Shown: in pieces, positions 56,731-64,000 of the stretch | Layout of the letters: each line of letters opens with the position of its first letter | How positions within the stretch are numbered: the first letter of the stretch is position 1 | Source: an uncultured bacterium | GTDB taxonomy: Bacteria > Verrucomicrobiota > Lentisphaeria > Victivallales > UBA1829 | Assembly (NCBI GenBank): GCA_900549415.1 | Contig: URNX01000005.1 | Coordinates: 1 to 64,000, forward strand | Direction: 5' to 3' | DNA: 64,000 nucleotides | The notes under the pieces: model-generated | Told to the model about the DNA's origin: nothing | The model's input: the letters and a program-made list of their open reading frames with translations, nothing else | Database searches by the model: none | Translations under genes and position numbers: made by a program

Positions 56731-58929
56731 TCAGAGTTCAAACGTGCGGGTGCAGCGTCCGCCGATCTTCTCCGCCGGCTTGCCGGGAAGAACGAGATCC
56801 GCCGAGCAGCCGTCCGGAATCTGAATTTCGCACACAACCGACTTTCCGTCGCGTCTCCATTCAACCCGGAGCTCGCCGTACGGGGTGTCATGCGACATCT
56901 TCACATGCGAAAGCTGCGGAACAAAGTTCGGTTTCAGCGTGAAATGTTTGAATCCCGGCGTTTCGAAACTCGGCTCCGCGCCGCCGAGATACTGATACAT
57001 CCAGGCGGAAATATCGCCGTACATGATATGGTTCTGCGACGAACAGCCGTTCCAGTGTTCCCAGAGTGTCGTTGCGCCGCATTTCACCCAGTAACCCCAA
57101 CCCGGGAACTCCGGCTGCGTGATGAGCCGGAACGCATCCTCCGCATAGCCGTAATCCGAAAGGACGCGCGGAACATACTTCGCGCCGAGAATGCCGAAAT
57201 CGGCCTTGTGCGAATTCGCGCGGACCAGTTCCGCAAGTTTCTTTGCGGTCAGCTCCTGATCCTTCTCCGCGAGACCGAAGAAAAGCGGCGCGGCGAGCGC
57301 GGTCATGACTCCGGTCGAGTAGGTGCCGTCGCCATTGTAGAACTTCTCATTGAAACTCTTCCTGATTGCGGCGGCGAGCTCAGTGTAACGCTTTGCATCC
57401 TCCTCTTTGCCGAACAGGGCGGCGAACTTGGCGAGACGCACCGTATCGCTGTAGTAATAGCCGGTGGAGGTGACTTCAACCGGAACTATTCCGGAATTGT
57501 TCCAGTGGCACCAGTCGCCAAGACCGAAACGGACGATGTTGTTCTCGGACATGCCGCGGCAATATTCGACGTAACGCTTCATGTTGCCGTAGAGTTCGCG
57601 GGCGAGCGAATCGTCCCCGTAGAAGCGGTAAACCTGCCAGCAGCCTTCAAACAAAAGGCTGTCCCACGCGGGACCGCTGCCCCAGTTGAATCCCCATCCG
57701 CCCGAGGGAGCAATGCCGGGAAGCTGTCCGCTGACGCGCTGAGTATCGGCAAGCAGACGCATGAAATGAGTGTACGCGCCGTGTCCGTCCCGGTTCCAGA
57801 GTCCGGTCTCGCAGGCGATGTTCGCATCGCCTGTCCAGCCGTTCTTCTCGCGGTGCGGACAGTCGGTCGGAATGCCGGTGAAGTTGGAAAGATAACTCTG
57901 CATGGTGATCTGCTGCAGACGGTTCAGCGTGGCGTCGGAAGATTCGAACTCGCCGACTTTGCGGAAGGAGTTGTGAACAAACTGCGCCTTGATGGAACGG
58001 AGTTTCGTATCTTTGTTCCAGATTGAGACAAGCACATAGCGGAAACCGTGATAGGTGAATCGCGGACGGAAGCGTTCGACGCCCTCGCCTTTGAGCGTAT
58101 AGGTATCGGTCTGGAAGCCGTCCTTTTTGATGAACATGCCGATCTCCTCCTGGGTAATATTTCCATTTGCCCGGATCTGTTCCGCATATTCGAGCTTGAC
58201 GGTTTCGCCGCGCACGCCTTCGACTTCGATTTCGCACCAGCCGGTAAGGTTGGTTCCGAAATCGTAAACGGTCTGATAGGAGAAAATAAACTTTTCGCCG
58301 ACCGGTTCGTATTCGCGCATGACTTTGCAGGGTTCGAGATCTTCTTTAACGATCAGACCGCCCGGCGGATTGCACTGCACGGCGGATTTCCAGCCGGAGT
58401 CGTCGAAGTCGGGATCGGCGAATCCGGGAATTTCGAACCGCGCGTCATAATGTTCGCCGTTGCGGAGCGCATCGAAGCGGATCGGGCTTTCGTGGAAGCG
58501 CCATGAGGTATCCGATTTCGCGAGGAGTTTTCCGTCGGCGACGATATCGCAGAGGAGTTTCGGCCAGTCGCGCCACGGAGCCTTGTCGAAGCTCCAGGTT
58601 TCGGTCGTATGACAGTTGTACCATCCGTTTCCGAGGAGCACCGCCACCGCGTTTTTGCCCGGCCTGAGCAGTCCGGTCACATCGTATTCGATATACGAAT
58701 CGCGTTTTTCATATTGCGTAACGACCGGCGCGAGCACGCGGTCGTCGGCCTTCTGTCCATTGACATAGAGTTCATGCCATCCGAGTCCGCAGAGAAACAC
58801 CGTTGCTTTTTCCGGGGCTTTGTCACAGACAAATGTTTTGCGCAAATAAGGCGCCGCGCCGACCCAGTCCGCCGGAGCACACATCGTCTTTCCGTCGTTA
58901 ATCCAGTATCCGTTCCATTCGCGAGTCAT
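56731..58929 (-). CDS. GH78-family alpha-L-rhamnosidase
   Basis: The 732-residue protein has the domain order of GH78: N-terminal beta-sandwiches with LGNGWYNC, an (alpha/alpha)6 barrel containing DCPHREKNGWTGDAN at about residue 363 (with the conserved Glu) and TTLWEHWNGCSSQNHIMYG at about 620, then a C-terminal beta-domain. GH78 enzymes cleave terminal alpha-L-rhamnose from pectin, glycosides or bacterial polysaccharides. No signal peptide is seen, so it would act inside the cell. The ATG at 58929 has AAGGA upstream; a longer frame to 58974 is less likely. It is divergent from the unrecognised 772-residue protein. Confidence 0.9.
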   Translation of the reverse strand: MTREWNGYWINDGKTMCAPADWVGAAPYLRKTFVCDKAPEKATVFLCGLGWHELYVNGQKADDRVLAPVVTQYEKRDSYIEYDVTGLLRPGKNAVAVLLGNGWYNCHTTETWSFDKAPWRDWPKLLCDIVADGKLLAKSDTSWRFHESPIRFDALRNGEHYDARFEIPGFADPDFDDSGWKSAVQCNPPGGLIVKEDLEPCKVMREYEPVGEKFIFSYQTVYDFGTNLTGWCEIEVEGVRGETVKLEYAEQIRANGNITQEEIGMFIKKDGFQTDTYTLKGEGVERFRPRFTYHGFRYVLVSIWNKDTKLRSIKAQFVHNSFRKVGEFESSDATLNRLQQITMQSYLSNFTGIPTDCPHREKNGWTGDANIACETGLWNRDGHGAYTHFMRLLADTQRVSGQLPGIAPSGGWGFNWGSGPAWDSLLFEGCWQVYRFYGDDSLARELYGNMKRYVEYCRGMSENNIVRFGLGDWCHWNNSGIVPVEVTSTGYYYSDTVRLAKFAALFGKEEDAKRYTELAAAIRKSFNEKFYNGDGTYSTGVMTALAAPLFFGLAEKDQELTAKKLAELVRANSHKADFGILGAKYVPRVLSDYGYAEDAFRLITQPEFPGWGYWVKCGATTLWEHWNGCSSQNHIMYGDISAWMYQYLGGAEPSFETPGFKHFTLKPNFVPQLSHVKMSHDTPYGELRVEWRRDGKSVVCEIQIPDGCSADLVLPGKPAEKIGGRCTRTFEL

Positions 58930-58960
58930 GATAAATTCCTTTTTTGAAGTTGATTCGATT

Positions 58961-58988
58961 AACATAATCTTCAAAAAGGAAAAAGCAA
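58961..58988 (-). promoter_or_regulatory. Weak promoter candidate of the GH78 gene
   Basis: On the minus strand TTGCTT (58983-58988), 16 bp, TATGTT (58961-58966). Confidence 0.45.
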
Positions 58989-59026
58989 AGGGGAAATAAT
59001 TTTTTTCATAGTTTTTTCATTTCTCC

Positions 59027-59055
59027 TTTTACTTTTAGAGATTATGGAGTATAAT
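59027..59055 (+). promoter_or_regulatory. Promoter of the 772-residue protein gene
   Basis: A perfect -10 TATAAT (59050-59055) follows a weak TTTTAC (59027-59032) by 17 bp. Only 21 bases lie between the -10 and the ATG at 59077, so the leader is very short. Confidence 0.55.
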
Positions 59056-59076
59056 ACCGGTAGCAAGGAGTTTTAT

Positions 59077-61395
59077 ATGCGTTATCTCTACGACAAAACA
59101 GAAAAAATTATTCTGGAATACGATTCCGAATTATTCGAACACCCGCACCTCTCTACGGGAAACAAAGTAATCTCCGCCCGGAAGGGCGACGCCATCGGAC
59201 CTCTGCACCCGGGGCATTATCTGATTTACGAGAACACCGGAGCTTCGGAAAAACGAATCCGCTACCTCGGAATCGCCCCGGATCATGCGGTCATTCTTCA
59301 GCTCTCCGTCGCGGCGTTCTCCGCGGACAACTTCGACAGCGTCGCCCATGCGAAACGCGTCCCCGTCAACTACTGCGTCGCACCCGACCAGCTCAACGAT
59401 TCCACTTTCCGCGGATTCGAACAGGACTACGGCGACACAGTCTACCCCTTCTTCGGAGGCGCCGAAACATCTCTTCCGGAAGAGCGCATCGCCGAACGGC
59501 TGCGGCAGCTCAACGCATGGTTCCAGTCCAAAGGACTCTCCCAGCTGCGCGGATTCGCGACCGACAATCCCACGCCCGCCCTCTTCCGCGCGATGAAGGA
59601 AAACGGTCTCTCCATTCTTCAGCTCCTCAACCGGCAGGGGATGCCTTCCCAGCCGTTCTATGCGTGCGAAGAGGATATTCACCGTCCCGGAGTCCGCGCC
59701 CCCGAGGGCGAGCCGAATGTGCTTGAAATGCCGTTCGCGACCGCCGCAATCAACGGCGACGACTATGCGCTTGTTCCCGCGCACTTCCTGCGCTGGAACC
59801 GCACCGTCGAATCCGGAGCATATCCGGAACGCTTCCGCAACTTTGTGATCGACTGTCTCCGCGCCGCCGAATTCAAGCGCAAACCCTTCTTTCTCTCCGC
59901 GGGATTTGAACTCGGACGCACCTACGGCGTCCGGTCGATGACCAAGCACAACCGCCGCGGAATGGCGCTCATCCTCGATCTCGCAAAAAAACTGCCGATC
60001 ATCTTCGCAAACGGACGCGACGTCGCCGCCTACTACGAAAAATTCTGTCCGGCTTCTCCGGAAATCGTCATGACCCAGCGCGACTACTTCGTCGGTTCGC
60101 GCATTATGAACAAACCCGTCAACGCAGGCCCCTCGATCTGCATGGAGATGTTCGATTACAAGGCGGTGTTCTCTCATCTCAACCCGCTGCCGTCGGTTCA
60201 TTATGATTACATCGAAGCGGCAGCCAACAACCCGAACCACGCCGATGAAGACCGCGCGAACATCCGCGTGGAACTGAACGGCAAAAACGCGCAGATCTCC
60301 GTTGCCGCACCGCTCCCGCGCAAGACGCCGATCGCCTTCTGGGACGCCCGTCCGGTCCGGATCGACAAACCGGGAATTTCCGCCTATTATCCGCCGATTC
60401 TGGACGACCGCCGCTCCCACTGCGTCATTGTCCTCCCGGTCGGATTCGCCGGCGATGTTCACGTTCAGCTGGAGCAGCTCTCCACTCCCTCCCCCGCCGA
60501 ATTCAACGGCGTCGGAAACAACCTGTGGAAAGTTCAGACCATCGGAACGCATCCGCACCGCCAGTGCTATCTCTATCCGGACACGCCGCTTCTTGCACCG
60601 CTCACCATCCGGTTCACCGCACCGAAGAAGTGTAAAATCGACTCGCAGGAACGTCCGCTTGGAGATTTCCAGCGCGGCGAAACAGTTGTTCTTGAATTCG
60701 GACCGCGCCGTTCCTACTACCGCTTCTATGGACTGCTTCCGGAAGAGGTCCGCCCTGCCCCGGACGCAATTTCCGCAATTGAGTTCGCCGCCTCGGAATT
60801 CCGCGCGTTTGCGGATCATGCCGATTCAGAACTTCAGCGCATTCACACCAAAGACGACGCCCGTTTCGCCGCGCAGATTCCGTCAAACGAAACGACCGTC
60901 TATGAAATCGACTGTTTCGGGAATTATCCGTTCGGGGAACTGGTTTCCGCCGTCCCGTACGACCGTGTAGTCCGTTCTGCGAACGAAAAACTTTCGGTTC
61001 TTGCGCGCGGCAGCGGAATTTCTGTCGGCAACGGCAAATCCTTCTGGATTCACCCGCACGCCCTCCGGATTTCGATAAACGGACTCGACACGCTTACCGG
61101 AACGACCGTGAACTTTTATCTGGCGAATGCTGTTCCGCGCTGGACGCCCGGCTCCTTCCGCTACCGGGTTCAGATCAAATCCGGCGATGCGGTCGTTCAC
61201 CCGGCGGTCTCATGGAGCTGTCCGCGCGGCGACGAAGAAAACAAACTTCAGAAGTTCTCCGTTCCGCGGGAAAAGATTGTAAACGGAAGTGTGGAAATCA
61301 CACTTGCCTCCGAGCAGGTTGCTGTTCCGGACGACTGGTTCGCCGACAACTGCTTCCCCGCCCTGCTGGAACGCCTTGTGGTAACGGAAGAGTGA
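59077..61395 (+). CDS. Large protein of unknown function, divergent from GH78; possible novel carbohydrate enzyme
   Basis: The 772-residue protein lacks a signal peptide and I cannot assign it to a family. Its first half has a possible barrel-like alpha/beta pattern with QLRGFATDNPTPALFRAMKE near residue 165 and an acidic segment FFLSAGFELGRT near residue 275; the second half looks beta-rich. AAGGAG precedes the ATG at 59077; an in-frame ATG at 59044 lies upstream of the -10 and is rejected. Being divergent from a GH78 rhamnosidase, and near GH130 and GH2 genes, it is probably involved in the same glycan. A deacetylase-like or glycoside-hydrolase-like fold is only a guess. Confidence 0.6.
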   Translation: MRYLYDKTEKIILEYDSELFEHPHLSTGNKVISARKGDAIGPLHPGHYLIYENTGASEKRIRYLGIAPDHAVILQLSVAAFSADNFDSVAHAKRVPVNYCVAPDQLNDSTFRGFEQDYGDTVYPFFGGAETSLPEERIAERLRQLNAWFQSKGLSQLRGFATDNPTPALFRAMKENGLSILQLLNRQGMPSQPFYACEEDIHRPGVRAPEGEPNVLEMPFATAAINGDDYALVPAHFLRWNRTVESGAYPERFRNFVIDCLRAAEFKRKPFFLSAGFELGRTYGVRSMTKHNRRGMALILDLAKKLPIIFANGRDVAAYYEKFCPASPEIVMTQRDYFVGSRIMNKPVNAGPSICMEMFDYKAVFSHLNPLPSVHYDYIEAAANNPNHADEDRANIRVELNGKNAQISVAAPLPRKTPIAFWDARPVRIDKPGISAYYPPILDDRRSHCVIVLPVGFAGDVHVQLEQLSTPSPAEFNGVGNNLWKVQTIGTHPHRQCYLYPDTPLLAPLTIRFTAPKKCKIDSQERPLGDFQRGETVVLEFGPRRSYYRFYGLLPEEVRPAPDAISAIEFAASEFRAFADHADSELQRIHTKDDARFAAQIPSNETTVYEIDCFGNYPFGELVSAVPYDRVVRSANEKLSVLARGSGISVGNGKSFWIHPHALRISINGLDTLTGTTVNFYLANAVPRWTPGSFRYRVQIKSGDAVVHPAVSWSCPRGDEENKLQKFSVPREKIVNGSVEITLASEQVAVPDDWFADNCFPALLERLVVTEE

Positions 61396-61437
61396 AAATT
61401 AAAAAGAAAGATCATTCTTTCCTTTGGTTCAATACCC

Positions 61438-61577
61438 TTGCAAATCTAACGTTAAAAATTAGATTTACAAGGGTTTATTTGTCTTAAACATTTGCAAATA
61501 TAACTTTCAATATTATATTTACAAGGTTTTATCCATTATAATCCTTGCAATTATAATATTCGATGTTATATTTACAA
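61438..61577. repeat. Array of three 33-bp palindromic repeats with 53-54 bp period
   Basis: Units lie at 61438-61470, 61492-61524 and 61545-61577. Each has a 12-bp left arm (TTGCAAATATAA or close variants), a 9-bp loop and a 12-bp right arm (TTATATTTACAA or close). Unit 1 carries the paired changes TCTAA and TTAGA where unit 2 has TATAA and TTATA, so complementarity is maintained. Spacers are 21 and 20 bp. The array ends 22 bp before the ATG of the DUF4143 ATPase. It could be a set of protein-binding sites or RNA hairpins. No cas genes are present, so it is not a CRISPR array. Confidence 0.8.
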
Positions 61578-61599
61578 GAAATAAAAAGGAGGGGCTACC

Positions 61600-62787
61600 A
61601 TGATTTCACGCCAAATGTCCAGCCAAATTCTTGAGGCGGCAACACAGTATCCTGCAGTTGCCGTCACCGGACCAAGACAATCCGGGAAAACAACTCTCTG
61701 CAGAGAACTGTTCCCGCACTATGCTTATGTCAATCTCGAAAAGCCGGATGTAAGACAATTTGCGGCTGAAGACCCCAACGGTTTTCTTGCCCAGTTTTCA
61801 AAACCGGTCATACTGGATGAAGTCCAGCGGGTTCCTGAACTTTTCAGTTACATTATGCCGCTCGTGGATGAACATAAAAAAATGGGAGAATTCATCCTTT
61901 CCGGCTCTCAAAATTTTCACCTGCAGGAAGCAATCAGCCAGTCGCTCGCCGGACGCTGCTCCACGCTGCGGCTTCTGCCGCTCTCCTACCGGGAAATCTG
62001 CGGGAAAAGCAACCATGATCTTTTCCGTCTGGCGGAAGAAACGCCTGATGCTCCGGGATCTCCGGCAAATCCATTTGAACACATTTTCCGCGGCGGCTAT
62101 CCTCCCATCTACGACAGGAACATCAAGCCAACCAATTGGTATGCACAATATACTCAAAGTTATTTGGAACGGGATGTCCGCCAACTTGTCAATGTAGGGA
62201 ATCTTGAAACATTTGAACGCTTCCTGCGTCTGACAGCGGGAAGAAGCGGACAGATTCTCAATATGGATTCACTGGCATGCGACGTCGGCATTTCTCCGGT
62301 TACCGTCAAACGCTGGATTTCCCTTCTTGCGGCAAGCTATATCATATTCCTGCTGAAACCGCACGCCCGGAATTTCAATAAAAGGCTGATAAAAACGCCC
62401 AAGCTCTATTTTTATGATACAGGGCTGCTCTGCTATCTTTTGAACATCCGTTCCGTCGAAGATCTGGAGCTGCACAGTCAGCGCGGGGCAATTTTTGAAA
62501 CATACATCATATCGGAACTGTTCAAATCCGCATTCAACATGGGAATCGAACCGCCAATGTATTACTGGCGGGATTCTCAAGGGCACGAAGTCGACCTCAT
62601 TATTGAAAACGGAGAAAAACTTTACCCTGTTGAAATCAAATCGGCACAAACCGTCTCCGGAGCCATGTTCAGCGGGTTGAACTACTGGTGCGGACTGGCT
62701 CAAAACCGGGGAGGCATGCTGATTTACGGCGGAAACGAATCCTACACCCGCAATGGATTCCAAGTTCGCGCCTGGTCCGTAATTTAA
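61600..62787 (+). CDS. DUF4143-type AAA ATPase with nuclease-like C-terminus
   Basis: The 395-residue protein has an N-terminal AAA ATPase with Walker A GPRQSGKT (24-31), Walker B VILDEVQ (70-76) and the sensor segment FILSGSQNF, a linker with YLERDVRQLVN, a helix-turn-helix-like part (about 215-245) and a C-terminal DUF4143 domain with a PD-(D/E)xK-like pattern: Glu-Val-Asp in HEVDLIIENG followed by VEIKSA. Such ATPases are abundant in many anaerobes and their role is not settled. GGAGG precedes the ATG. It is preceded by the palindrome array and followed by a terminator, so it is an isolated, possibly mobile or self-regulated unit. Confidence 0.88.
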   Translation: MISRQMSSQILEAATQYPAVAVTGPRQSGKTTLCRELFPHYAYVNLEKPDVRQFAAEDPNGFLAQFSKPVILDEVQRVPELFSYIMPLVDEHKKMGEFILSGSQNFHLQEAISQSLAGRCSTLRLLPLSYREICGKSNHDLFRLAEETPDAPGSPANPFEHIFRGGYPPIYDRNIKPTNWYAQYTQSYLERDVRQLVNVGNLETFERFLRLTAGRSGQILNMDSLACDVGISPVTVKRWISLLAASYIIFLLKPHARNFNKRLIKTPKLYFYDTGLLCYLLNIRSVEDLELHSQRGAIFETYIISELFKSAFNMGIEPPMYYWRDSQGHEVDLIIENGEKLYPVEIKSAQTVSGAMFSGLNYWCGLAQNRGGMLIYGGNESYTRNGFQVRAWSVI

Positions 62788-62825
62788 AAATCATCCGGAG
62801 ACTTTTTCAGGAAGTCTCCGGATGA
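62786..62825 (-). terminator. Terminator of the beta-galactosidase gene
   Basis: TCATCCGGAGACTT (62791-62804) and AAGTCTCCGGATGA (62812-62825) form a perfect 14-bp stem. On the minus strand it is followed by TTTTTAAATT. The plus-strand ATPase gene ends just before it and may also use it, though without a U-tract on that side. Confidence 0.88.
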
Positions 62826-62834
62826 AAAACGATC

Positions 62835-64000
62835 TTACGCCTTCCAGAAGAGACGGAAGGTGAAGCGGTAGACACCGCCGGAAATACGGTACTTCGGAAG
62901 CGTATCGGGACCGCAGCTCTCGGTGCCGACGCCGCGCTGAAGAAGATCAAGATTCAGATAAATCCTGCCGCTCTCCTTCAGCTCGTGACGATGCATTGCC
63001 GACTGCTTCGCACGGGCGCTGTAACGCGAAATCGAAAATTCCATGACAGACTCCGGAACAATCGCCAGACGATGCGCGCCGTCCGATACAATCAGTTCGC
63101 GGACATCCGTTCGGTTGCCCGATTCCTGCGGCATGATGTAAGTCTCTTCCATCGCGTCGACCGTGGTATTGTAACGTCCGACCGGATATCCGGCACAGCG
63201 GTCACGGTAGTTCTCCTGCGGACCGCGTCCCCAGTACTCAACATCCGTAAATGACTGCGGAAGCTCAAGAACGATTCCGATGCGCGGAAGATCCGTCAGG
63301 CTCTGCGCATATTCCATCACATTCTCAAAACGGAACGAACCATCCGCTTCAGGGACAATCGTCAGAGTATGAACCGCCAGCTCGCCATACCGGGAAACGA
63401 CAACCGTTTTCCCCGTTTCGCGGCAAACCTTGCGCTCCGTGCAATTGAGATCAAAAAGACCTTCGGAAAGCCAGATGTTTCCGGCGCTGTTGCCGAAGTT
63501 CATTTTACCGAAACGATGACGGCGGCAATCGTTGTCCGTCGTGGCGCGCCAGGTGTTCAGCGCGGCTTCCGTCTCAATGCGGGCGGAACCGTCGGAGAGA
63601 GACAGAACGCCGTTCTCCGCAACCTCAAGCGTGCCGGGGCGCACCGCTTCCGGTTCGGGAAGCAGACGGCTCTGATACGGAACCGCAAACTCCTCCCAGC
63701 CGAGTTCGTGTCCAGCCGGAGCCCACGCGTTCGCGGCCTTCAGGCGGAGTGAAACGAGAAGACGGCATTCGTCACCGATGCGCAGATCCGACGGGCGGCT
63801 GTACGGAATCGTCAGAACCGCCGTGTTTTTCCTGTTGAGCGTGAACAGGTCATGCGCGGCATACGCAGTGAAATCCGGAATAGCGAAATCGGAATCCAGA
63901 TGCGGCACTGCCAGTGTTCCGGTCTGCGCCGCGCGTCCATTGACCGTGAGAGTCCAGACGACCTCGCAGTCGTCCAGCGAAGTGAACCAGCGGCGGTTGC
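62835..64000 (-). CDS. lacZ: GH2 beta-galactosidase (LacZ-type), C-terminal part
   Basis: The reading frame is open from the window edge to the stop at 62835 and encodes the last 387 residues. It opens with NRRWFTSLDDCEVVWTLTVN, a typical LacZ domain-4 strand (normally N-x-x-x-F-x-x-L), then NTWRATTDND and EYWGRGPQENYRDR, hallmarks of the LacZ-type C-terminal galactose-mutarotase-like beta-sandwich (domain 5). The GH2 catalytic TIM barrel lies beyond the window, so the active site cannot be checked. It probably hydrolyses beta-galactosides in the cytoplasm, and with GH78 and GH130 suggests a mixed-sugar glycan. Confidence 0.9.
   Translation of the reverse strand, partial: NRRWFTSLDDCEVVWTLTVNGRAAQTGTLAVPHLDSDFAIPDFTAYAAHDLFTLNRKNTAVLTIPYSRPSDLRIGDECRLLVSLRLKAANAWAPAGHELGWEEFAVPYQSRLLPEPEAVRPGTLEVAENGVLSLSDGSARIETEAALNTWRATTDNDCRRHRFGKMNFGNSAGNIWLSEGLFDLNCTERKVCRETGKTVVVSRYGELAVHTLTIVPEADGSFRFENVMEYAQSLTDLPRIGIVLELPQSFTDVEYWGRGPQENYRDRCAGYPVGRYNTTVDAMEETYIMPQESGNRTDVRELIVSDGAHRLAIVPESVMEFSISRYSARAKQSAMHRHELKESGRIYLNLDLLQRGVGTESCGPDTLPKYRISGGVYRFTFRLFWKA

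Noticed and set aside
61438..61577. Possible CRISPR array
   Set aside because: Only three units, 20-21 bp spacers, imperfect repeats that are themselves palindromes, and no cas genes.

Overview
The window looks like a chromosomal segment of a Lentisphaerota (Victivallales, Victivallis-like) bacterium, with the wider Planctomycetes-Verrucomicrobia-Lentisphaerota group as the fallback. The reasons are four pseudopilin-type genes with an FTLIELL N-terminus and, in three of them, a VDGH or ADGH motif near the C-terminus; six AraC-type regulators next to glycoside-hydrolase operons; an ECF sigma factor, zinc-finger and Ser/Thr kinase operon; and many Gfo/Idh/MocA oxidoreductases. This is inferred from gene content; no 16S or phylogeny is available.

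Layout. 1-187: right end of an IS256-family element. 323-3743: two AraC genes, an orphan pseudopilin and a small Cys protein. 3940-5696: a Gfo/Idh/MocA plus ThuA-like pair. 5771-11395: cassette A on the minus strand (pseudopilin, about 1000-aa secreted clan GH-A hydrolase, about 300-aa secreted carbohydrate-binding protein) with a divergent AraC gene. 11405-19600: cassette B (carbohydrate-binding protein, GH-A hydrolase, pseudopilin, GH116) with a second, closely related divergent AraC gene. 19741-23798: sugar-oxidation operon (Gfo/Idh/MocA, SDR, quinone-oxidoreductase-like, MFS), then a convergent LacI gene. 24784-30298: housekeeping block (STAS protein, compact AlaRS, phosphoribosyltransferase, CodB-type permease, RRM protein). 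30362-34979: AraC, NagB-like, amidohydrolase, Gfo/Idh/MocA, AraC. 35032-38051: an AT-richer accessory island with two divergent HTH genes, DUF4230-like proteins and a broken zinc-ribbon/TM2 gene. 38112-49446: minus-strand block with UDG, kinase/ECF operon, Sel1 protein, PcnB and NadB. 49682-64000: GntR-controlled cassette C (pseudopilin, GH-A hydrolase, carbohydrate-binding protein), GH130, GH78, an unrecognised 772-aa protein, a DUF4143 ATPase preceded by three regularly spaced palindromes, and the 3' part of a GH2 beta-galactosidase.

How it works together. The dominant theme is polysaccharide use. Three paralogous sets pair one pseudopilin with one large secreted hydrolase and one small carbohydrate-binding protein, each beside its own regulator. 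No SusC/SusD pair is visible, so this looks like an alternative polysaccharide-utilisation design in which a pseudopilin stands beside the secreted hydrolase. Cytoplasmic GH116, GH130, GH78 and GH2 enzymes and the oxidoreductase operons would handle imported products. Promoters of the TTGACA / TATATT type with 16-17 bp spacing can be read directly in front of many of these units, including overlapping divergent promoters between AraC genes and their target operons.

The observations most worth following are the repeated pseudopilin/hydrolase/binding-protein cassette, its pseudopilins lacking Gly at -1, a 116-bp nearly identical block shared by two AraC genes, the periodic palindrome array in front of the DUF4143 ATPase, a NagB-like enzyme with His in place of the catalytic Asp, a compact AlaRS, and an almost perfectly symmetric divergent promoter at 31237-31277.
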